Part shown: positions 35,456 to 41,371 of the stretch, piece by piece
Layout: every line of letters begins with the position of its first letter
How positions within the stretch are numbered: the first letter of the stretch is position 1
DNA from: Rugamonas violacea
GTDB lineage: Bacteria > Pseudomonadota > Gammaproteobacteria > Burkholderiales > Burkholderiaceae_D
DNA length: 41,371 bases
NCBI RefSeq assembly: GCF_016461825.1
Contig: NZ_JAEMNU010000036.1
Coordinates: 1-41,371, forward strand
Direction: 5' to 3'
Program-made: the position numbers and the translations under genes
Notes under the pieces: generated by a model
Told to the model about the DNA's origin: nothing
The model's database searches: none
The model's input: only the letters and a program-made list of their open reading frames with translations

Positions 35456-36796
35456 TCAATCGATGGCCCAGATGACGTGCGCGTCCAGCTGCACGCGGGC
35501 GTAGGCGGCCAGCGCCTCGACCTGCGCCGTCTGCGCCGCCAACGCCGCGTCCAGGGCCTGGCGCCGGCTGCCCAGCGCTTCCATCAGCGTGCACTCGCCG
35601 GCCTGGTAGGCCTTCATCATCAGCTCCGATTGGCGCCGCGCCTGGGTTTCCACCTCACGCACAGTCTGCCACACCTGATGGCTGCGCACGCTATCAATCA
35701 CCGCGCGTTGTGCCGCCGAGCGCACCCGCAGCCGCACCTGGTCGGCGCGTTCGCGCGCCATCGCCGCCTTCAGCGCGGCGCCGTCGCGGTCGGCGGCGCG
35801 GGCGGCGCCCGGCAGCGGTATCGACAAGGTCAGGCCGATCAGGCGCTCCTGCCCGGCCCGCTCGCGCGCCGCGCGCACGGCCAGCGTCGGATCGGGCATG
35901 CGGTCGCGGCTCTGGCGCCTGGCGCGCAGCGTGTACAACGCCACCTCGGCCTCGGCCAGTTCCAGTTCGTGGTTGTCGTGCAGGATGCGCTCGCGCCAGT
36001 AGTCTGCGCCGTCCACCGGCGCCGGCGGCAGCGGCAGGCGGCTGGCGTCGGGCGCCGGCAGGCCGACGTAGTTCTGCTCCAGCTGGGCCAGCGCCTGTTC
36101 CTGCCGTCGGCGCGCCAGCAGCGCCAGCGCGGCGACGCGCTGGTGCTCGGTGTCGGCCTGCAGCTGCTCCAGCCGGGCGCTGTCGCCGGCCCGCACCCGC
36201 TTCGCCGCGACGCGCCGCAACTGCTCCGTGACCGCCAACTGCTCCTCCAGCCGCGCTACCGCTGCCTGCTCGCGCAGCGCGTCGAACCAGTCCTTCATCA
36301 GCGCGCGGCCGGCCTCGTGCCAGGCGTCGGCGCGCATCGCCTCGGCCACCACCACGCCCTGCGCGCCGATGGCCTGGTCCTGCCCGGCCTTGCCGAACCA
36401 GCGCACGGTGCGCTCCAGCGCCAGCTCCTGCTCCTGGAAACGCTCGCCGCCCTCGACCCTGCGCTGGTTGACGCTGGCGCGCGCCGTCCATTCGTAGGAG
36501 CCGGCTTGCAGGCGGCTCTTGTCCACGCCGGCCAGCCGGGACTGGAGCGTGCCGAGGCGCAGCTGCGGCAGGCTTTCCAGGGCGCGCCGCACCAGTGGCT
36601 CCGGCGGCAGCACGGCCAGCGCGCCGGACGCGGCGTCCGCCGACGCGCTAGTCGCTGCGGGTGCGCCGGAGCCGGCGCCGGCGCCGGAGCCGGCGGTGGC
36701 GGTGGTGGCGTTGGCCGCTGCGGCCATCGCGTAGGGCGGCAGTGCCGCGCCCAGCGCCAACAGCATCGCCTGCAGCAGTTTGTTGGGCGCGCTCAT
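35456..36796 (-). CDS. Outer-membrane efflux protein (CzcC/TolC-like)
   Basis: This is the outer-membrane channel subunit of an RND metal exporter. The 446-residue product has a signal peptide (MSAPNKLLQAMLLALGAALPPYAMA) and a long low-complexity Ala/Ser/Gly region after it. Two long helical repeats follow (for example RVEGGERFQEQELALERTV and DADRDG-like, LRVRSAAQRAVIDSV), typical of the TolC superfamily. GGGAGG precedes the ATG at 36796, which overlaps the DUF3240 stop (ATGA). It ends about 95 bases before the cytochrome gene. Metal specificity is not readable. Confidence 0.85.
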   Translation of the reverse strand: MSAPNKLLQAMLLALGAALPPYAMAAAANATTATAGSGAGAGSGAPAATSASADAASGALAVLPPEPLVRRALESLPQLRLGTLQSRLAGVDKSRLQAGSYEWTARASVNQRRVEGGERFQEQELALERTVRWFGKAGQDQAIGAQGVVVAEAMRADAWHEAGRALMKDWFDALREQAAVARLEEQLAVTEQLRRVAAKRVRAGDSARLEQLQADTEHQRVAALALLARRRQEQALAQLEQNYVGLPAPDASRLPLPPAPVDGADYWRERILHDNHELELAEAEVALYTLRARRQSRDRMPDPTLAVRAARERAGQERLIGLTLSIPLPGAARAADRDGAALKAAMARERADQVRLRVRSAAQRAVIDSVRSHQVWQTVREVETQARRQSELMMKAYQAGECTLMEALGSRRQALDAALAAQTAQVEALAAYARVQLDAHVIWAID

Positions 36797-37113
36797 GCCA
36801 GCCTCCCGAAGTCCAGCAATGGCGCCATCCAATAGGCCACGTCGGGGTTGCGGATCTCGCCGGCCAGCTCGTCGAGCAGGCTGCGCAAGTCGGCCTGCAC
36901 GCCGGCGATCAGCACCAGCTTGCGCCGGCTGCGGCCCTGCACCTTCTCCATGGTCGACTGCAGCGAGGCGCCGCGCCCCATGCCTTGGGCGTCGACCACC
37001 GAAAAGCCGCCGGCCCAGGCCGGACGCAGCAGCAGGAAGTCGAGCACGTCCTCCTCCAGCGAGACGGGAATCGCCAGCGTCAGCATGGCGTCGTATATTT
37101 TATCGTTGCTCAT
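36793..37113 (-). CDS. DUF3240-family protein of the metal-efflux operon
   Basis: The 106-residue product begins MSNDKIYDAMLTLAIPVSLEEDVLDFLLLRPAWAGG and continues as a compact ferredoxin-like-sized protein. It contains KLVLIAGVQADLRSLLDELA and GEIRNPDVAYWMAPL. DUF3240 proteins are known from czc-type efflux clusters of proteobacteria and resemble small metal- or signal-binding ferredoxin-fold proteins. The role is not defined. GGAGG lies upstream of the ATG at 37113. It overlaps czcA by 14 bases and czcC by 4, so all are in one operon. Confidence 0.8.
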   Translation of the reverse strand: MSNDKIYDAMLTLAIPVSLEEDVLDFLLLRPAWAGGFSVVDAQGMGRGASLQSTMEKVQGRSRRKLVLIAGVQADLRSLLDELAGEIRNPDVAYWMAPLLDFGRLA

Positions 37114-40100
37114 GTGAGCCTCCGCTAAGGGATGGGGCGCTTGGCGCGACGCCAAAACGCCGGAACAAAATCGGCAGCAGCACCAGCGTCAGCAAGGTGG
37201 CGCTGAGCAGGCCGCCGATGACCACGATGGCGAGCGGCTTCTGGATCTCCGAACCGGGGCCGCTGGCCAGCAGCAGCGGCACCAGACCCAGGCCGGTGAT
37301 ACAGGCGGTCATCATCACCGGCCGCAGGCGGCGCAGCGCGCCCTGCGTCACCACCTCGTCGAGCGCCATGCCGCGCGCCACCAACTGGTTGAAGCAGGTG
37401 ATCATCACCAGGCCGTTCAGCACGGCGATGCCCATCAACGCGATGAAGCCGACCGAGGCCGGCACCGACAGGTACTCGCCGCTGACGGCCAGCGCCACCA
37501 CGCCGCCGATCAGCGCGAACGGGATGTTGACGAACACCAGCAGCGCCTGGCGGATGCTGTGCAGGGTGCTGAACAACAGCAGGAAGATCAAGGCCAGCGC
37601 CACCGGCACCACCAGCGCCAGGCGGGCGGCGGCGCGTTGCTGGTTCTCGAACTGGCCGCCCCAGCTGACGCGGTAGCCGGCCGGCAGCTTGAGCGCGCGC
37701 GCCACGGCGGCCTTGGCCTCGTCGACAAAGCCGACCAGGTCGCGGCCGCGCACATTGGCGCGCACCACCACCAGCCGCGAGCCGTTCTCGCGCTCGATCT
37801 TGACCGGGCCGTCGACATGGCGCAGGCCGGCCAGTTGCGACAGCGCGACGGCGCCGCCGTCGGCCAACGGCAGGCGCAACTGCTCGAACAGCTCGGCCGA
37901 CAGCTGCAGCCGGTCGTCGCCGCGCAGCAGCAGCGGCAGGCGCCGCCCGCCCTCCACCACCACGCCGGCGACGCGGCCCTCGACCAGGGTGCGCAGGTCG
38001 GCCTGCACCTGCTCGACGCTCAGGCCCAGCCGGCCGGCGGCGACGCGGTCGACGTCGACCTGCAGATACTGCACGCCGGCGTTCTTCACCGTCAGCACGT
38101 CCTCGCTGCCGGGAATGGCCTGCAACAGCTTTTGCACCTGCCCGGCCAAGCCGCCCAGCACCTGGTTGTCCGGCCCGTAGATCTTCACGGCCAGGTCGCC
38201 GCGCACGCCCGACAGCATCTCCGAGGTGCGCATTTCGATCGGCTGGGTGAAGCTCAGGTTCACGCCGGGGAAGCCGGCGGTGGCCACGCGCAGCGCCTCG
38301 ATCAGCGCCTCCTTGTCCTTGCTGCGCCATTCGGCGCGCGCCTTGAGCACCAAGAAGCTGTCGGTCTCGTTGAGGCCCATCGGGTCCAGCCCCAGCTCGT
38401 CCGAACCGAGCCGGGCGACGATGCGGCGCACGTCCGGCACCTGCTCGAGGATGCGGCGCTGGATCGCCTGGTCGAGCCGGGCCGACTCGGCCAGGTTCAC
38501 CGAGGGCAGCTTCTCGACCTGCATGATGATGTCGCCCTCGTCGAGCGTCGGCATGAAGGACTTGCCGACATAGAGGAACAGGCCGACCGACAACAGCAGC
38601 GCCGCCACCGCCACCGCGCCGACGCCGCGCGCGCGCGGCAGCGCCCAGCCGAGCAGGCGGGCGTAGCCGGCGTCGAGGCGGCGCACCAGCCACGGCGCCG
38701 GGCCGTGCTGGTCCTTCAGCAGCAGCGAGGCCAGCACCGGGATCACCGTCAGCGACAGCAGCAACGACGCGGCGAGCGCGAAGATGATGGTCAGCGCCAC
38801 CGGCGCGAACAGCTTGCCCTCCAGCCCCTGCAGCGACAGCAGCGGCAGGAACACGATCATAATCACCAGCATGCCGGCGGTGACCGGCACGGCCACCTCG
38901 CGCACCGCGCGGTAGACCACGTGCAGGCGCGCCATGCCCGGCTGCGCGCCGGTGCCGTGCGCCTCGATGTTCTCGACCACCACCACGGCGGCGTCGACCA
39001 GCATGCCGATGGCGATCGCCAGGCCGCCCAGCGACATCAGGTTGGCGCTCAGGCCGAAAACGTTCATCAACACGAAGGTGCCCAGCGCGGCCAGCGGCAG
39101 GATGCAGGCCACCACCAGCGCCGAGCGCAGGTTGCCGAGGAACAGATACAACAGCACCACCACCAGCAACGTCGCCTCGCCCAGCGCCTTGGTGACGGTG
39201 GACACGGCCCGCTCGACCAGGTTGCCGCGGTCGTAGAAGGGGCTGATGGTGGTCCCGGCCGGCAGCGTCGGCGCCATCTCTAGCAGGCGCGCGCGGATCT
39301 GCTCGACCACCTTCTGCGCGTTGGCGCCGCGCATGGCCAACACCAGCGCCTCGACCGCCTCGCCCTTGCCGTCCTGCGTCACCGCGCCGTAGCGGGTCAG
39401 CTGGCCGATGCGCACCGTCGCCACCTGGCCGACCGTGACCGCCACGCCGTCGCGGCTGGCCACGGCGATGGCGCGCACGTCGTCGAGCGTGTGGATGCTG
39501 CCGTCGCTGCGGATCAGCAGCGACTCCTCGCCGTCGCCCAGGCGGCCGGCGCCGTCGCTGCGGTTGTTGGCCTCCAGCGCCTGCTGCAACTGGGCCAGCG
39601 AGACGCGCCGCGCCGCCAGCGCCGCCAGGTCCGGCACCACCTCGAAGCTCTTCACCTGGCCGCCCAGCGAGTTGACGTCGGCCACGCCGGCGATGTTGCG
39701 CAGCTGCGGGCGGATGGTCCGTTCGAGCAGCGTGCGCTTCTCCATCAAGCTGAGCGGCCCTTCGATGGTGAACATGAAAATCTCGCCGAGCGGCGTGGTG
39801 ATCGGCGCCAGGCCGCCGCTGACCGAGGCCGGCAGGTCCTTGAGCACGTTGGCCAGCCGCTCGCTGACCTGCTGACGCGCCCAGAACACGTCGCTGCCGT
39901 CCTGGAAATCGAGGGTGATGTCGGCGATCGCGTACTTCGACTGCGAACGCAGCACCACCTGGCGCGGAATGCCCAGTAGCTCCTGCTCGATCGGCGCGAC
40001 GATGCGCGCCTCGACCTCCTCCGGCGTCATGCCGGGCGCCTTCATGATCAGCTTGACCTGGGTGCTCGAGACGTCGGGGAAGGCGTCGATCGGCAGCTCG

Positions 40101-40195
40101 TTGAAGGCCTGCACGCCGGCGCCTATCATCAACGCGGTCAGCACCAGCACCAGCAGGCGCTGCGACAGCGACAACGCGATCAGTCGGGCCAACAT
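37100..40195 (-). CDS. Heavy-metal RND efflux permease (CzcA/CusA family)
   Basis: This is the proton-driven inner-membrane permease of a CzcCBA-type metal exporter. The product is 1031 residues from the ATG at 40195. It begins MLARLIALSLSQRLLVLVLT, with motifs ELPIDAFPDVSSTQVKL and PEEVEARIVAPIEQELLGIP. About 12 membrane helices surround two periplasmic domains. The signature AIGMLVDAAVVVVENIEAHG marks the heavy-metal RND branch. The longer reading to 40336 lies over the czcB end and is not used. The stop of czcB overlaps its start. Exact metal (Co, Zn, Cd, Ni or Cu/Ag) cannot be decided from sequence alone. Confidence 0.92.
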   Translation of the reverse strand: MLARLIALSLSQRLLVLVLTALMIGAGVQAFNELPIDAFPDVSSTQVKLIMKAPGMTPEEVEARIVAPIEQELLGIPRQVVLRSQSKYAIADITLDFQDGSDVFWARQQVSERLANVLKDLPASVSGGLAPITTPLGEIFMFTIEGPLSLMEKRTLLERTIRPQLRNIAGVADVNSLGGQVKSFEVVPDLAALAARRVSLAQLQQALEANNRSDGAGRLGDGEESLLIRSDGSIHTLDDVRAIAVASRDGVAVTVGQVATVRIGQLTRYGAVTQDGKGEAVEALVLAMRGANAQKVVEQIRARLLEMAPTLPAGTTISPFYDRGNLVERAVSTVTKALGEATLLVVVLLYLFLGNLRSALVVACILPLAALGTFVLMNVFGLSANLMSLGGLAIAIGMLVDAAVVVVENIEAHGTGAQPGMARLHVVYRAVREVAVPVTAGMLVIMIVFLPLLSLQGLEGKLFAPVALTIIFALAASLLLSLTVIPVLASLLLKDQHGPAPWLVRRLDAGYARLLGWALPRARGVGAVAVAALLLSVGLFLYVGKSFMPTLDEGDIIMQVEKLPSVNLAESARLDQAIQRRILEQVPDVRRIVARLGSDELGLDPMGLNETDSFLVLKARAEWRSKDKEALIEALRVATAGFPGVNLSFTQPIEMRTSEMLSGVRGDLAVKIYGPDNQVLGGLAGQVQKLLQAIPGSEDVLTVKNAGVQYLQVDVDRVAAGRLGLSVEQVQADLRTLVEGRVAGVVVEGGRRLPLLLRGDDRLQLSAELFEQLRLPLADGGAVALSQLAGLRHVDGPVKIERENGSRLVVVRANVRGRDLVGFVDEAKAAVARALKLPAGYRVSWGGQFENQQRAAARLALVVPVALALIFLLLFSTLHSIRQALLVFVNIPFALIGGVVALAVSGEYLSVPASVGFIALMGIAVLNGLVMITCFNQLVARGMALDEVVTQGALRRLRPVMMTACITGLGLVPLLLASGPGSEIQKPLAIVVIGGLLSATLLTLVLLPILFRRFGVAPSAPSLSGGSHEQR

Positions 40196-41360
40196 CACTT
40201 GCCTCCGGTCGGCGCAACAGGCTTGGCGGCGGGCCCGGCGCCGGCCTCGGCACCCAAGCCGGCCCAAATACCCTTCAGGGCGACGATGCCGCGCACCGCC
40301 ACCGGCTCGCCCGCCGTTAGAGCTCCCTGCGCCCAAACCATGTCGGCGCCGGCCGCCGTGGCGCGCACCGGCACCACGGCGAAGCCCGCGCCGCGCTTGA
40401 CGAAGACGAAGGTGTCCGCGCCGCGCCGCACCAGCGCCGCCGCCGGCAGCGCCACCGCGCCGCCCGACAGTGCCGTGCCCGATGCGCCGGATGCGCCGGA
40501 TGCGCCCGATGCGCCGGATGCGCCGGATGCGCCGGATGCGCCCGATGCGCCGGACGTGCGGGATACGCCTGATGCGCCGACGCCAGCCGCCGCGCGCAGG
40601 CCGGCGGGCGCCACGCCGGGCGCTGGCGCTGGCGCCGCCGCGTCACGCAGCAAACGCGCTTCGACATACGCGTTGATTTTCAGGCAGGCATCGCGCTCGG
40701 TCTGCTCGGCGCGCACCAGGGCGCTTTGGTTGGCGCCGTTGACCACCGGCGAAATGGCGATCACCCGCAGCTTGCCGCAGCCCTTGGCCCGCAACAGGTC
40801 GCCGACACGGATCAGCGCCAGTTGTTGGCGCGAGGCCTGCAACTCGACCCACAGCGGGCCGTCGCGGCCGATCCGCGCCAGCTCGGCGCCCGCCTCGATC
40901 CGCTGGCCGGGGCTGACCGGCAGCTCCAGCACCGTGCCGGCGTATTGCGCCCGCACCGTCAACATTGGCGACAGCGGCCGGCCGGCGCGCAGCGCGCCGA
41001 TCGCCGCCGCGTCCAAACCGGCGGCGCGCAGCGCCTGGCGCCGCTCGTCCGCCGCCAGGCCGGCCAGTTGCGCGGCGCTGCGGCTCTCTTCCAAGCGCGC
41101 GGCGGCGATGATGCCGTCGCCGAACAGCGTCTCGTCGCGCGCCAGCTTGGCGCCGGCCAGGCGCGCCTGGGACGCCAGTTGTAGATACTCGCGCTGCAGC
41201 TCCAGCCACGGTTGGCTGAACAGGGTCAACAGCGGCGCGCCGGCGGCCACCCGCTGCAGACTGGCCGCGTGCACCTGCCGCACCACGCCGCCCAGCGCGC
41301 TGCTGGCCAGCGCCAGCGCGGTGCCCGGCGCCACCACGGTGCCGGCCAGGTACTGGTCGT
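40195..41360 (-). CDS. Heavy-metal efflux adaptor (CzcB-like), N-terminus cut by the contig end
   Basis: This is the membrane fusion adaptor that bridges CzcA and CzcC. The reading frame is open through DQYLAGTVVAPGTALALAS to the contig end, so the start, signal peptide and perhaps a metal-binding N-terminus are missing; the GTG at 41337 is internal. A barrel-sandwich motif (ALGGVVRQVHAASLQRVAAG), a helical hairpin and SPGQRIEAGAELARIG are visible. A long Ser-Gly-Ala repeat interrupts the C-terminal half. It ends one base into the czcA ATG. The missing 5' end probably also carries the promoter and the operon regulator. Confidence 0.88.
40481..40579 (-). repeat. 9-bp minisatellite encoding a Ser-Gly-Ala tract in the CzcB-like adaptor
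   Basis: Eight consecutive 9-bp units GATGCGCC(G/C) occupy 40481-40552, followed by three diverged units to 40579. The C variants fall at units 3 and 7, giving a 36-bp higher-order period that suggests duplication of a four-unit block. On the coding strand each unit is Ser-Gly-Ala, a flexible linker. Unit-number change would keep the reading frame. Confidence 0.85.
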
Positions 41361-41371
41361 GGGGGGGGGGG
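41361..41371. other. Run of 11 G at the contig end
   Basis: The last 11 bases are all G and directly follow coding sequence of the CzcB-like gene. This fits an artefact of the sequencing or assembly end (for example dark-cycle G calls) better than real genomic sequence. Confidence 0.8.

Noticed and set aside
37125..40253. 1042-codon Arg/Gly/Ala-rich frame overlapping czcA
   Set aside because: It is the second same-strand frame of czcA, with the composition of a GC shadow, and its start lies in czcB.
40481..40579. CRISPR array
   Set aside because: Units are 9 bp with no spacers and lie in frame inside the adaptor gene; this is a coding minisatellite.

Overview
The window looks like a chromosomal contig from a high-GC betaproteobacterium, most likely Burkholderiales, family Oxalobacteraceae (Massilia/Duganella/Janthinobacterium type). 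The evidence is the gene order tig-clpP-clpX-lon-hupB-tRNA-Val-tRNA-Asp-ppiD, the hydroxysqualene route to squalene (hpnC, hpnD, hpnE), a PEP-CTERM sorted protein, and an rpfE-like gene coupled to recJ. These assignments come from reading protein sequence and motifs. No database search was possible.

Layout. (1) 1-1600: rodA with an abnormal 3' end at the contig edge, preceded by a 43-codon ORF resembling only the membrane anchor of PBP2 (mrdA), then a 106-bp palindromic repeat. (2) 1618-10929, minus strand: the proteostasis block tRNA-Leu, tig, clpP, clpX, lon, hupB, tRNA-Val, tRNA-Asp, ppiD. The genes upstream of lon and ppiD each have a promoter-like site followed by an intrinsic terminator before the ORF. 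(3) 11156-17091, minus: a PEP-CTERM metallopeptidase coupled to a small lipoprotein, and a two-gene RND efflux operon. (4) 17244-22527, plus: hpnCDE behind a promoter with a dyad, a 51-aa exported peptide, and a DUF1700 membrane protein paired with a head-GIN (DUF2807) protein.

(5) 22530-24704: a gene-poor accessory patch with a decayed IS5-type transposase, a Vps62-like three-repeat protein and a perfect dyad. (6) 24705-29044: a secreted GH5 glycosidase, a lipoprotein with an alpha/beta-hydrolase nucleophile elbow and a TTG start, and a secreted protein divergent from an AraC regulator. (7) 29039-34788: tatD, lolD, lolC on the minus strand and rpfE-recJ on the plus strand. (8) 34807-41360, minus: a heavy-metal RND cluster in the order czcB-like (cut by the contig end), czcA-like, DUF3240, czcC-like, then a cytochrome b561.

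How the parts work together: block 2 is a general folding and proteolysis island; hpnCDE makes squalene, but no squalene-hopene cyclase is in the window; lolCD serves lipoprotein sorting; the czc-type genes form a tripartite metal exporter. No clear new defence or mobile system is present. The points most worth a second look are the PBP2-anchor mini-ORF beside rodA, the leader terminators upstream of ppiD and lon, the Vps62-like orphan, the metallopeptidase/lipoprotein pair, and the DUF1700/head-GIN pair.
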